A stretch of DNA of 64,000 nt, taken from assembly GCA_026874595.1 (NCBI GenBank), contig CM049313.1, positions 47,316,159 through 47,380,158 of the forward strand. The letters are read 5' to 3'. Both the position numbers and the translations under genes were made by a program. This stretch comes from Sipunculus nudus (Eukaryota; Annelida; Sipuncula; Golfingiida; Sipunculidae). How positions within the stretch are numbered: position 1 is the first letter of the stretch; the number at the start of each line of letters is the position of its first letter. Positions 32,459 through 44,299 of the stretch are shown here, one piece after another. The notes beneath the pieces were generated by a model that searched no databases, was not told the DNA's origin, and saw nothing but the letters and a program-made list of their open reading frames with translations.

Positions 32459-34940
32459 GGATGGAGGTTTTCAACATTCTGACGCACGTGTTCAGGGAGT
32501 CGGATATAAACCTAGGCAAGGTAAGCAGAAACCTACTAAGCCTAAACAACCAGACTCACAACAAACCTGTGGTAATTTTGGACAGTCTGGACATAAGCCA
32601 TACACTTCTCATTGTCCAGCGATGGGACAAAAATGTAGGAATTGCAGCAAGAACAATCATTTCGCTAAATGCTGTAGAACAAAACACCCTTCAGCTAGTG
32701 TGCGTCATATACAAGGTGAGCCTCTAACTGTGTATTCAGTGACTCTTGCTGGTCAAGACATCTTTAAACAGTGTACGCTCAGCATAGCCAATGTTCCAAT
32801 ATCTCTGTTGATTGATCTCGGAGCAAAGGTATCTATCCTCAGTGATGAACTGTATAAACAACACTTCACAGATCACCCACTAACTCCACCACAGAAAAGT
32901 TTAGTGGCATATGATAACAAACCAATAGAAGTGTTTGGGATAGTTAATATCCCAGTTAGCTACAAAGACCATACTATTCAGAGTTTTCCATTCTATGTCA
33001 CCAAGCAGGGTTCTAGTTTAATGGGAGTTGATCTCTTCAATAGGCTTGGCTTCTCACTAATGCACAATGGTGAGCCCATTCAATCAGTGCATGTACAATC
33101 AGAATACCCAGAAGTTTTCACTGGATTTGGAAAAGTGTCACAGTTTCGACACAAGCCTCGAGTTGACACATCTGTTACTCCTGTGTCTCAGAAGCTACGG
33201 AGACTTCCTTTAACAGTGCGTGAGGAAGTTTCACAAGAACTTCGTAAACTCCAACAACAAGAAATCATAGAGAAAGTTGATTCATCTCCATGGATATCCA
33301 ATTTGGTTATCGCACGAAGGAAAACCGGGGAAATTAGAATGTGTGTTGACCTGAAACAGGTAAACAAGGCCATTATACCCGATAAGTATCCACTGCCTAC
33401 CATGGAGGAACTGTCAACAACATTTAGAGGTGCTAAACTATTCACAAAGCTTGATCTGCGTCGCAGCTATCTTCAGATTCCTTTGGCCGAGGAATCTCGA
33501 CACCTCACTGCCTTTATATGCCATGATGGAATTTTCCAGTATTGTCGTATGCCATACGGACTCTCGTCATCACCAAGTGCGTTTCAGAAAATACTGTCTA
33601 CAGTCTTATCAGGATGTGAGGGCACTGTGCACATTCTTGATGATATAGTGATTCATGGTCATGGACAAGAACAACATGATCAAAGGCTCAGAGAAGTCCT
33701 CAAAAGACTGGCCGAACACAATTTCACCCTGAATCAAGAGAAATGTCAATTTTCGGTTGAGGAAATTGATTTCTTCGGTTACCATGTTTCCACCGAAGGA
33801 CTGCGGCCTTTACAGTCAAATACATATGCTATTGCAGACATACCAGAGCCACAAAACAGAAAGGAACTTTCTTCTTTCTTGGGTGCAGCAAACTTCTATC
33901 TGAAATTTGTGCCATTTTACGCTGACATTGCAGAACCACTCCGCAAACTTTTGCGCCAGGACCAGGCTTGGGACTGGGCTGATGAACAACGTAAAGCTTT
34001 CATTGAACTGAAAGAACGCATTATGTCACCACCAACACTCGCGCATTTCGATCCAGAACTCCCAATAATTGTTGCTACAGACGCGTCACAAATCGCCCTG
34101 GGAGCCGTGTTGTCTCAGAAAGTTGGGAGTGTTGAACATCCAGTCGCGTTTGCTTCCAGGACTCTGTCGCCTACAGAGCGCAAATACTCCACCGGAGAAC
34201 GCGAAGCCTTAGCCTGTGTCTTTGCTTGTGAGCACTGGCATATACTGCTCTATGGGCGTCTCTTCACTTTGCGTACAGACCACCAAGCCCTCACTACACT
34301 CTTAGATACAACAGGTTCAGGGCATAAACCACTACGTATCTACCGATGGTCAGACAGACTTCACCAGTGCAATTTCCACGTTGAGTACACACCAGGTCAC
34401 AAAAACTGTGGTCCAGACATGCTCAGTCGATTGGTGCATCTGCCAAGTTCGGAAATACAATCAACGGAGTGTGTGCAAGCTGTGAATGATGCGGACATTC
34501 TGCAAATTGACACATCGTTAGTCACGCCATCCGAATTACAAGCTGCTTCAGAGGCAGATCCTGTTTTTCAACAGGTTAGACAGTACATAATTGAGGGATG
34601 GCCAAAAACCGTTTCTGTTGACTTGAAACCCTATCAGCATGTGAAAAATGAATTGTCTGTGTGGAATACATATTGCCTGGCAAGGGGCACAAAAGCAGTT
34701 ATACCACAATCGCTATACCAAAGAGTGCTAGCCATGGCCCATGAAGGCCATCCAGGAATTGTGCGCATGAAACAGCGTTGTCGCGAGGCAGTCTGGTGGC
34801 CTAAGTTAGACTCTCATATCGAAGCACATGTACAACACTGTGAAGCATGTGCTATCAGCAACAAAGCTCACAAACCTGTTCAGCCTCCTGTTCAACCAAT
34901 TACATGGCCACAACGCCCTTGGCAAAAGATCCAAATGGAC
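32459..34940 (+). pseudogene. pol: gag end, protease, RT, RNase H, integrase N-terminus
   Basis: Resumes the gag frame after the nested element and stays open through pol. Zinc knuckles: the first reads CGNFGQSGHKPYTSHC, with Phe where the second Cys should be; the second (CRNCSKNNHFAKCC) is intact. The protease motif reads LLIDLGAKVSIL, Leu in place of the usual Thr of D-T/S-G. RT motifs include FTKLDLRRSYLQIPL, YCRMPYGLSSSPSAFQ and ILDDIVIHG; RNase H has ATDASQIALGAVLSQ and TDHQAL. The integrase HHCC finger (HEGHPG ... CEAC) is intact. The frame is lost just after the first catalytic Asp of integrase (QMD), and the shifted frame stops at 35060. Confidence 0.92.
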
Positions 34941-34942
34941 AA

Positions 34943-35815
34943 ATTAAAGCTGCACCTTTCAGTGAACGTTTTCTCGTCGTTGTGCATGACATGCACTCGA
35001 AATGGCCAGAAATCGCCACAACAAGTACTGTTACTTCGAACACAATCCTGTCAATCTTGAATAATCTGTTCACCAGATGGGGCCTCCCAAATACTGTGGT
35101 CACAGATAATGGCCCACAGTTCACATCTCATGAGTTTCAAGGCTACTTGCAGTCCCTGGGGATAGAGCACCACCTCACTGCTCGATACAACCCACAGTGT
35201 ACAGGCGCGGTGGAACGCTTCAATCGTGTGATTAAAGATGGACTGAAAACAGGCTTAGCGGAGGGAAGAAATCTCAAAGATATCATACAAACCATTCTTC
35301 AGACTTATAGAGCTACACCACATGCTCTAACGCAACAAACTCCCGCGGAGTTAATGATCGGTAGGAAAATTAGATTGCCATTAGAAAAGTTAACACCCCA
35401 AGAACCAGTCCCTCAGCAAATCACTGACAAAGCTGAGGATATTGCCAAACATCAAAAGAAAACCAAACAGTATACAGACCGGAGACGTAGAGCGAAAACT
35501 CCAAAACTAAAGTCCGGCGATTATGTTCGGCTTAAGCGGCCTTTCCAGCAGCACAAACTGTCTCCAGTCTTGTCAGATCCCAAACAAATTCATCAGCAGG
35601 TAGGACCTTCGACATACAGACTCGTAGATGGCACTGTTTGGAATGCAAGGCGATGTGTACCTACAACCACAACTCCTGATTCATCGGACACCGGTCTACC
35701 TTTCGACATGTTTGGTGATGAGCCTGCCACCACACCGCAACCTGCTGTGCATGGTGGACGTCCTCGGAGATCGGGCAGACCTCCTCGTTATTTAAGTGAC
35801 TATGTGGAATCGTAA
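34943..35815 (+). pseudogene. pol: integrase core and C-terminus, frameshifted
   Basis: Continues integrase in a different frame from the upstream part: the core block with VVTDNGPQF (second Asp) and GAVERFN (catalytic Glu), then a C-terminal GPSTYRLVDG segment and a proline/arginine-rich end (RPRRSGRPPRYL). A few residues normally found between the first Asp and this block seem to be missing, so a small deletion not divisible by three is the likely cause. No single frame gives a complete integrase. Confidence 0.88.
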
Positions 35816-35922
35816 ATGACATGTTTACATACAAGTAATTCTAGTACAGGTGTGTCTAGTACAGAAGGACTCATACCCGTAATGTAATTTTGTGACGTTC
35901 TGTTTTAAAATGGGGGAAAATA

Positions 35923-36075
35923 TGTTGTGTACTTGTTTGCATTAATCCACGGGATAAGTTTAAGAGCTGAGTTTGTATGCGACACCGGAACGAGACTCTC
36001 GTGAGACTGGGCTCTCGAGTATGTATGATGGCTGATTAAAATTTGTTCACGTATAACCGAGTCTGTTATACAACA
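35923..36075 (+). repeat. 3' LTR, 153 bp
   Basis: Identical to the 5' LTR on direct reading. Preceded by the purine-rich 'aaaatgggggaaaa', a plausible polypurine tract, then tat. Confidence 0.95.
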
Positions 36076-36080
36076 GAAAC

Positions 36081-36930
36081 GACATTCGCTGTTTCTGTAA
36101 TCTCTTGCTGATAAGTGTAGTCTGACATGGAGTCTGGTAGGTAGTGAAAGGTATTTGGCTTAACACTGCCAAAAGTGTATAATAATCATTTTATGCCTGA
36201 CATTTGTTCTTCAGATGTGCCTGAATTAAAATCTGATGACATTTTTTTTCATTCTTCAAAAATATTTTATGTCTGCAAATATAGACGGAGTGTCCGATAA
36301 GTAATTAACATTTGGTAAAGGTACTGTGTGCGACGAGTGACGAGAAAGGACCTGTAATACTTTTTAAACAGATATTCACATAACTTCGAATAATGTTATT
36401 TAAAAATAATTTGTTAACGGAATTTTTTTTTTCAATTTGGTAATTTATGCACAGCATTTTCTTAAGTGATTGAATGATGTGACTCAAAATTCGTCAATAA
36501 TTATATGTAAGGTATATATGAGTGATTGTATATGTTATCTTTATGTCCATATAGTTCATATATATTTGATATTTAAAGTGCTGAGTGCCTTCTTAATTGC
36601 AGTGATCTTATGTTGCGTAGATATTATTGTTGAAGTATTGCATCATCAAATTTAGAAGAAACGCCTGCAGGTGAAGAACACTAAATCTAAACTACCTAAC
36701 AGCTATCTCCTAATATATTACTTATTTCAATCCTAAATATAAACACGTTTTGGCATACTTTAACACGGCGAAATTCGTTTATTTATCCATGTTCGTAATA
36801 ATGACACTCCAAGAGATAAATGTATATGAGCCATTCAGATTGATTTTGTTAACATTTACAATGTTCTGAATCCAGGTCCTTATTAAAATATACAAATTTA
36901 TGGAGGAACGCATGATCTTTTTTTTGTTTT
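36081..36930. other. no gene seen
   Basis: AT-rich flank of the retroelement; only short open frames without features. Confidence 0.4.
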
Positions 36931-36937
36931 ATGGGGC

Positions 36938-37090
36938 CTGGACGGTCAAGGGGTAAAACACCCGGCCCTCTCCACTGGCGTCCCGAGTTCGATCATCGGT
37001 GTGGCTATGAGAGTAGGTTGTAGTTGTCCGTCAAAGGCCGATGGTTTTCTAGGGGTTCTCCGGTTTCCTCGACCCCTACAGACTACCGAA
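36938..37090 (+). mobile_element. tRNA-derived SINE
   Basis: A-box-like GGACGGTCAAGGGGTAAAAC is followed by the B-box-like CCGAGTTCGATCATCGG, then a body with 'gttctccggtttcctcgacc', a phrase type I associate with molluscan SINEs. No clear tail or target duplication. The family is not assigned. Confidence 0.6.
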
Positions 37091-37188
37091 CACCATCATC
37101 GAAGCCATGGAAAGGGCTGTGATAAGTTGTATTAACTATTTGTACAATCCATGTAAAATAAATAAGTTTATATATAAAATAAATAAGT

Positions 37189-37192
<4 letters not shown>

Positions 37193-37227
<35 letters not shown>
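37193..37227. repeat. (TA)n microsatellite
   Basis: About 34 bp of TA repeat directly 3' of the SINE, possibly grown from its tail. Confidence 0.9.
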
Positions 37228-37352
37228 TATCGTTACATCTTCCTTTACTTTATGAAGTTTTCCTACCCGCGCATATAGAGTTGAACCTGGGGTATCGGCA
37301 AACTGGGTTTATCCCTTGATCAGACAGGCACCATTTGTCAAGCCTGGTCAGC

Positions 37353-37529
37353 ATGCTCCCTATCATACTTGCTCTTGTCAGTACCAGTGTCTGCACAGTA
37401 TCTGTTTACCCACTGAGAATGCCAGGAGTCACTGCTGTCCCCAACATGAACTTTGTCAAGCTAAAGCTGGGTTCACACTACAGACATGTGCTTGCAGACC
37501 CTGGCCAGTGGTCACTTATAGAGTGCTGA
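37353..37529 (+). CDS. short frame with signal-peptide-like start, doubtful
   Basis: The ATG (MLPIILALVSTSVC) opens a 58-codon frame whose first 18 residues look like a secretion signal. The frame runs straight into the terminal repeat of the MITE at 37464 and stops within it. If real it is a gene fragment cut by that insertion; if not, chance. No splice partner was found. Confidence 0.15.
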   Translation: MLPIILALVSTSVCTVSVYPLRMPGVTAVPNMNFVKLKLGSHYRHVLADPGQWSLIEC

Positions 37530-38558
37530 CAGTGTATTCAGACTCCAGACTTGTGTCAGTGGACATGCATATTTGTAGCATGTTTATATCATGTTTATAC
37601 TTTGGTATGAGCTAAAATTAAAAGAAATAAAAAGAAGGAATTAAATATGTAAATTTATCTGGGCAGTGGTATAATCTTAAAAAGGTGAAATGGTATGAAG
37701 ATAATTTTATATAGGAAATTGATATTTATAATCACTTATTAAAAAATAATATTCACAATGTAATGGAATACTGAGTTGATGAGAATTACACATGAGAATT
37801 TTTTACAGACCTGTATCCAGTAATGTTAACCAGGATATTCTAAATAAATGGAATAATTATACAGTAGTATAAACAGGGGCGGATCCAGGATTTAGTAAAA
37901 GGAGGGGTCCAACCCAGGGGGACTTAGGAAAATCCTAAAAAAAAAAAGGTCATCAGGTCCGGAAAAGTGGGGGGGGGGACCAGGCCGCAAAATTTTGTCT
38001 AAGACCCCTTAAAAAAGGTTGCTTCAGGTGAGAAAGGGGTGTCCAGACCCCTTGGACCCCCCCCTCTGGATCCACTTCTGATTAATTAGTATGAAATTTT
38101 TTTCTATGATTGTTTTCAACTGTTCCTTTTTAAATTTTTATTCACCATGGATATCACTAAAATAAACTTATGTAAGGTTTTATCAATTCTTAAACCTGAT
38201 CCTCAGTAAATCGGAAACAATATCAGATAACAATAATATATATAATAATGCCAAAGACTTTGAAAATACAAACTGTTGGTCTTAATATTACTTCTAATTT
38301 CACGAATATGGCTCTGTTATCTTCCCTTTTTGGCTGTACACAGAGTGGATCTATGCCTTGTAAATCATTAAAAATCTCATTAAGGCCTAATGTATTAGCA
38401 GAAGTGTCCTTGAGAATAGGCCGAAACTCTGTTCCTCCCCGACATCAGGGAAAGCATCAGTTGCATGCCAAACCTGTGTCTTTTACCCGTTCACACAAGC
38501 AGATTTCAACATGAAGACTGGTGTTGGCGAACTTAAGTATATAGTGTGAGCCCAGCTT
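37464..38558. mobile_element. inverted-repeat DNA element of about 1.1 kb
   Basis: Starts AAGCTGGGTTCACACTA and ends TAGTGTGAGCCCAGCTT, a 17-bp inverted repeat with one mismatch. No transposase is visible. The superfamily is unclear because the target duplication is not obvious. It carries another short transposon inside. Confidence 0.65.
37874..38080 (+). mobile_element. CAGGGGCGGATCC-type MITE, nested
   Basis: Begins CAGGGGCGGATCCAGGATTT and ends 'ctggatccacttctg', a diverged inverted copy of the start. G-rich and C-rich runs lie between. Relatives or fragments occur near 8.5 kb and 51.9 kb. Confidence 0.65.
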
Positions 38559-38559
38559 A

Positions 38560-39115
38560 AGGAGGGATAGTGTCATCACGCATGAACTCTGTGACATGTT
38601 TCATATTTGAAGAAAAATGATCATGTTTGGAAACTATTTTAATGAAAAATGTGCAGGAGTTCATGCATGTGCAAGGGAAAATGTGAAGTAGCACAATGAT
38701 TTTTTTTATATTCATGTTTACACATTTAACACACACAATCAGAGTGAGAGGAAAGGAAGAATGAGTGATAAAGGACAGAAAACTTGGAGCTAAGCTTTCA
38801 TAGATGAAGAATAGTTTTCATATGTAATGTTAAAAGTAAAAATGGATATCTCTCGATCTTAAAAAAATATTGTTTGCACATGAAAGTTTGAAGTCAAATA
38901 TTTAAAAAACAATCCTACAAAAATTACAAAAAAAAATTAATCAAACATGACCAAAACCTTAAATCAGGTGAGCAGACCCAAAAGATATACCTGATATTTT
39001 AATAAGAAATGATTCTTGGTAATTTTTTTACATGACCATAAAATAAATAAAATGAATTTTGACTGTATGTTAATAGACCTTTTTGCATTTTTTTTAGGTA
39101 ACATACAATGTTTCA

Positions 39116-39160
<45 letters not shown>

Positions 39161-42100
39161 TAACAACAATAGATATATTATATCTGTCCAGGATTGCTTT
39201 GGTTTAGAATAAGAATTATACAATATCTTGATTAAATTCAGCAATGCGCTAATGCCAGAGTGCACATGATATTGACATCCAGAACAGTGTTACCATATTG
39301 CCATAATTTAGTCCAAGTGGGCAGAGGATCTTTGCAAGTGGTTGCAGGAGCCGTGTTCTAAATAAAATAATGATGATAAATTATACCATTTTTATTTATG
39401 AAAATAATAAGTGGGGCTATCATTCATCCCGGCATTTGTGTAAAGTATTTTAAGACTATTTTCAACATCTCTTACCCTAGTTGAAATTCGAAGACAGGAG
39501 ACATGCAATATGTTGCCCCCCCCCCCACCCTCCCCTCCCCTTTTACTCCCATGTTCCTGAATAACTACTAAACAATAAATACTATTTATATAGCACGAAA
39601 ACTCCAATAGTCTGACTCACAGTTCTAAGCCATACACAAAACAAAGCACACACATTTTACTAAAAAAAAATGATCCCCTGAACCTCCCCCCCCCCCCCCC
39701 CCCCCCCAGGCATAATCTTTTCTCTATCGCCAGAGTATGCTCCTATTTTGGGACAACTTAAAAGAAGTATATACACATATTAATCACCCAAGGCTTGCCA
39801 AAGAAAAGTTTTTAAGTTGGTTTTATAGTAGAGAGTGAATTTAAAACCTTAGGGGCTATGTATCTAAAGGAAAGTTCACCAACTTTCATGTGGCATTTTG
39901 GTATTTAAGGTTTAAAAAACTGATCGCAAGGTACGCAAAGGCCAATAAATATCTAATTTTGCTGACATATGTGGTGGCACTGATCCATGGAAGTGACAGT
40001 AAGCAAGAACTGTGATTTTGTAAATGATGTGATATTTTACAGGAAGCCAATGGAGCAATGCGAGTAGCAGCGTGACTTGATCACTCTTTCGCTTTTAAAG
40101 TGCGAGGCGGGCAGCATTATTTTGACATTATTTTTTTACAGTTTTAATCAATTTAATGTTCTAATCATATGCCACAATTTTTTAACCACAATTTTGCATA
40201 ACAAATTTAACAACACCATGGCTTTTTCTTTCAAATGAACACAAACCTTAGCATTTATCGACTACTACACCTAAATTACACCTATAATGATAACAATAAT
40301 ACAGCAAAGGAATTCATTCTTTACATTGTTTAAATATATCAGTTATTCTTCTAGTAATTATTATTAAAAAACAATAATAATAAGATTTTAACCAAAATTT
40401 GCAAGGTGCCTTTTTTCATTCATGGCTCATATGAAATACTATATAACGGTATATATATATATATATTTATATATATTAGAAGTTTTTGTTGGGAGAGGCA
40501 TTATTGCCCCGTTTGAAATAAGGATTGGCATTCAGATGTGAATAGTGACTAATGGGCAGGGATTTCATGATATATGTAATATTTAATGGGGGGGGGGGGG
40601 GGGGCGGGAGGTCAGTTTAGACTCAATTTTTATATGCCATATATAAATATTTTTGTATTTGTCCTCATTGTCAGTTGGTCACAAAAAACATGATATCCTA
40701 TAAAGTTGTTCAATTTTGATTGAATTTTGAGGTCTCACTCGTTGCAGCACTATTGACACACACACACACACACACATATAGGCCTCTGATAAGTTTTGGC
40801 AAATTTACAAGATTATGATATACATATATAAATTTAACTCCACGGGGCACTATTAAAGGGTGTTTAAGAGAGGAGACTGAATCAACAGTTGGATATTCTT
40901 GTATATTCGGTAGTAATAAATTTAGGGGAGACTGCACCATTCAGTGTATTTTCATGCAAGTTATAAGCTACTGTTATAAATAATGTAATTTTTTTCCACT
41001 AAAATTGAACTTATTTTCAAGTTGTATAAGCTACATTAAAAAGGGTCTTCTTAGATGTTTAAACTACTTTATTATTTCTGTCCTGCAATCTTATGTTCAC
41101 AAGTGTCACTCTGATAGAACCAAAAATGATATGTTGCAGTAAATAGGCTTGTGCCTTTTATTTCAATGGTTTTAAGTGTGTAGCCTAATTTATTGGGATA
41201 ATTAAAGTTATTGTGGGCCATGACAGAGTACATGTAGTGTTGCTTATTTTGATACTGGTCAAAGATACAGTGAAGCTATTATATATGTAACTGTGCTGAT
41301 TATATGGCTGGCAGTCAAGTTGGGCTGTGCTTCTTGCCTTAAGCTTACAGCCCAGTATGCATGCGCTAGTTGGGGGGCTTTGATTGCAAACATCGGATAT
41401 GTCTATATATTATTAAAGCAATAACTGGTACACTATATTAACCAACTAAATTTAAAAACTGGGCTAGTCACACAAAACTTGTACATAAATTGCAGAACCT
41501 AAATACTCCACATAAATTATGGTTGACATCTATGCAGATGTGTGACACAGCAGCCTGTTTTCAAGCAACACAGGACATTTGGTGGGAGAGATATAATCAA
41601 ACAGTCATTCATATTGGGTTGCAATAGGTGGGTATATGATCTGTTAAGTAACGCAGCTAGTTCAAAATCCTTTAAGTTCTTTCTGAATTTTTTTTATAAT
41701 TCGGTAGAATCGGGTGTTAGTCATACACTCAGTAGTTTCATGCATTTCCAACAATGAATTAAGCCTAATGCATATATAATGTTTCACAAAGACTGATATT
41801 TTGTGCATCATCATACTCTGTTGTAACACCTACATTCTTTATCTTAAAATAATAAGAATGCTGACAACTAATATTTCTCTACAAATATGTACACATAATC
41901 GCAAGAGAGATGGATCTGTTTTGGTTGATTTTAACTTATTTTACTATAATCATGAAGGTTCTTACAAGAAACACTTGGTCAACTATAGTATAAGGTGAAT
42001 TAAAGAAATTTCTGTGGAATATGAATAAAACAAAAACATAAAATAGGGAATATGTCACTGTAATAAATGTTGCTTTATTATTTACCATTTCCTTGTGCTA

Positions 42101-42687
42101 ACTTTATCAAAGTCTGTTAAATCTATCTGCACGTTGATCCAGAGTTTGAGGTGACTATTGTGATATGTATATAGGGGTATACAGAAGGCATTGTTGGAAA
42201 TGCTGAGGATCATAGTAGTTTAAAGAACATAAATTAAGTTACTTAATATTTTAGTTAATGATTCCTTTAGAGAGCTCATTTTGAATTTTCATACAATATG
42301 GGAAAGAGACATCCTTTCCCATGGCCTTCCCTCAAATAAAATGTCAGCTTCCCTTCTTTAGTACATACATAACTATCAAGTTTAAAAGAAAAACCAAATT
42401 ATATTTCTAATAAATGCCTTCAACAGTAAACTGCTATTATAAAGTATCTTAGAATCTGTTGGGCACCAGTGCAGGGCTGTTCCTTTCGAATGACCACTTC
42501 CCCAAGTGACAAGGCTGCTTGATTCCTGTTGATATGAAACAGCTGCAGAGAAGGTCACATACAATGCAGACACATATACTAAACCATGCTGTCATCACAA
42601 TCACCACTGAGTGGCATCCTACTGATAACATAAGTAGATAACTGTGTGCGGTCTACAGGCTTTTTCCAAAGGGAGGTGCAGCCTAAT
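38560..42687. other. gene-free AT-rich stretch
   Basis: No exon or domain is recognised on either strand. It holds (TA)n near 39120-39158, long poly(C) runs near 39514 and 39686-39707, a short TA tract near 40450, a poly(G) run near 40590 and a (CA)n run near 40755. Confidence 0.45.
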
Positions 42688-42688
42688 G

Positions 42689-42745
<57 letters not shown>
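42688..42745. repeat. (TA)n microsatellite
   Basis: About 55 bp of TA repeat. Confidence 0.95.
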
Positions 42746-42749
<4 letters not shown>

Positions 42750-43181
42750 TTACCTGGTGACAGACTGAAGTACGCAAATTTGGTGCCGAAAACCTGTGTT
42801 CATCATCAGCGACGTGAAGTATCTAGATAGGTTAAAGAATGCGTTAAAACTCTGATTACACCCAAGTCACACGAGAAGGCGATCTCGCTGCGATCACCAA
42901 ATTGGGGCAGATCGCCTTAGAGCGTAGCCAGAAAGGCCTTAAGTTTTCATGACCTTCGAAGGAGCGAGATAGTGTCGCCTTGGGTCGTCATATTGTCACC
43001 ATGAACGCCATGGGTGGCGACCAGTTTTGAACATGGACAAAATTTCCGCTGCGGGGTCGCCGTGGATTAAAAGCGCAGTCAGATCGGAACTCGATCGCCA
43101 TCAGTGTCCCAGCAGCGCAGTACCAGCTCCCTGACAGTGCAGGTCGATCGCCAGTAAACATGGGCCACAAAACCCAGGAAT

Positions 43182-43272
43182 AAGCGATACAACCCAAAGT
43201 GACATATACAGCTCTTGAGTGTTATTATTAAATAGTCAAGGAGCTGTATATGTCACAATCGGTTGTATCGCT
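43182..43272. repeat. long near-perfect hairpin
   Basis: The arms AAGCGATACAACC...GTGACATATACAGCTC and GAGCTGTATATGTCAC...GGTTGTATCGCTT are about 37 nt each and pair with only a small mismatch patch around an 18-nt loop. It could be a tiny MITE or a structured RNA precursor. It sits in a stretch of 'gcgatc'-rich repeat text from about 42870 to 43170. Confidence 0.8.
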
Positions 43273-43857
43273 TAATCTTGGTGCATTGTGGATCAAAATT
43301 CTGGAATATTATTTAATCAGTCTTCTGTGACAGGCCCCTGCGCACAGAATCGTACCTTTAGTGTATCCCTAGGCCACCATGATATACCGGCCGGCATCAT
43401 ATACCTGAGGTGTTCTTGAATGAAAGAAGTATTCTTACAAAATATTATAAGCTGTATTCGATGTTCTTTCATGGAACTATTTACGATATTTGCGGGAGAA
43501 AACAGATCGAAAAGGGTGCACGGCGGGTTGGTGGCCAGAGGCCATCTGGTGTTCCAAGGCCAACATGTCGCCTGAGGCCACCCAGTGTCCCAGGCCACCA
43601 TTCGCGATAGTAATCTGCCACCTGCGCCCGGCATGCTCCTACTTCTATTCCTCCACTACTACAACTGCTACTGCCATTATTGCTGATACGTTTACTACTA
43701 CATCTATTTATACATTTTCTTATCCTTTCTCTCTCTTTTATTTATACATTTATTTTTTTGGCTGGGAACATAAGGATCTTTCACAATAGCCGGTTAAGAC
43801 AAATAACTTAACATGCATACAAATGTACTAAAGCTAGCAAAACTGACTTTCTTTCTT

Positions 43858-43884
43858 TTCTCTCTCTGTCTCTCTCTCTGTCTG

Positions 43885-43975
<91 letters not shown>
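43858..43975. repeat. compound (CT/GT)n-(TA)n microsatellite
   Basis: CT and CTGT repeats for about 60 bp pass directly into about 55 bp of TA repeat. It lies just 3' of the secreted-peptide gene's coding end. Confidence 0.95.
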
Positions 43976-43980
<5 letters not shown>

Positions 43981-44039
43981 TCAAGCATCAACGAAAATGA
44001 AAGTTCTTTCATAAAATCATAAACAATGGTTTTTCAGAG

Positions 44040-44045
44040 TTTATT
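44040..44045 (-). promoter_or_regulatory. AATAAA overlapping the peptide gene's stop
   Basis: The minus strand reads GAA TAA A, so the stop codon is part of an AATAAA hexamer. That is close for a working signal; other AATAAA copies occur on this strand near 43735-43757, beyond the microsatellite. Confidence 0.35.
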
Positions 44046-44299
44046 CAGATTTTAGTGTAACGATGGAAGCCACAAGTAAATTTATAATTACTTGGGAGTT
44101 TTTCTGTCTTTGTTCTAAGTCTGTTGGCAAAAAAGACGAAAATGAAGCAGATAATGGTTTTTTGCAACGCGACTTTTTGTTACAACATCTTGTTGTAGGC
44201 TTACACACTTGTCCGTCTCTGGCACATTCTCTGCTTCTTCCAAACATACGGACTCCCCTCATCGGCCGAAACATTGACTCCAACAGTGCCGTGTTTGGT
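44041..44299 (-). CDS. secreted cysteine-rich peptide precursor, exon 3
   Basis: The last exon begins at an acceptor (gttatgttacag|A), is entered in phase 2, and encodes 85 residues plus TAA. It carries the apparent mature region. A basic stretch ends in RMFGR, which contains an amidation-type Gly followed by Arg, and is followed by the cysteine motif C-x6-C-x5-CC-x5-C (ECARDGQVC ... CCNKKSRC). This resembles the first five cysteines of an inhibitor-cystine-knot peptide (C-C-CC-C-C), but no sixth cysteine follows. The tail is Ser-rich, then charged, and has a short hydrophobic run (VIINLLVASIV) near the end. The role could be a neuropeptide, an antimicrobial peptide or a knottin-type effector; the sequence does not decide. 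I recognise no family. Confidence 0.72.

Larger units (their letters stand above)
30743..36075 (+). mobile_element. Mag/K02A2.6-like Ty3/Gypsy retrotransposon, 5,333 bp
   Basis: Complete insertion: 153-bp LTRs identical as read, flanked by the 5-bp duplication gaaac (30738-30742 and 36076-36080). Inside are gag, protease, RT, RNase H and integrase in Gypsy order. The Gag start and the RT/IN style place it near the Mag/K02A2.6-like lineage, which also includes the clam element Steamer; this placement is from memory. Gag starts only 15 bp after the LTR and no ordinary TGG primer-binding site is visible there. The copy is broken by a nested DNA transposon and a frameshift. Confidence 0.93.

Noticed and set aside
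42382-42631. Cysteine-rich minus-strand frames resembling a secreted peptide
   Set aside because: All three frames are open over part of the stretch, no signal-peptide exon or good donor joins them, and the peptide has no regular cysteine pattern.
43317-43634. 105-codon minus-strand frame with repeated W-P-x-A/N-T text
   Set aside because: The repetition comes from DNA-level 'ggccac' repeats; no protein similarity recognised.
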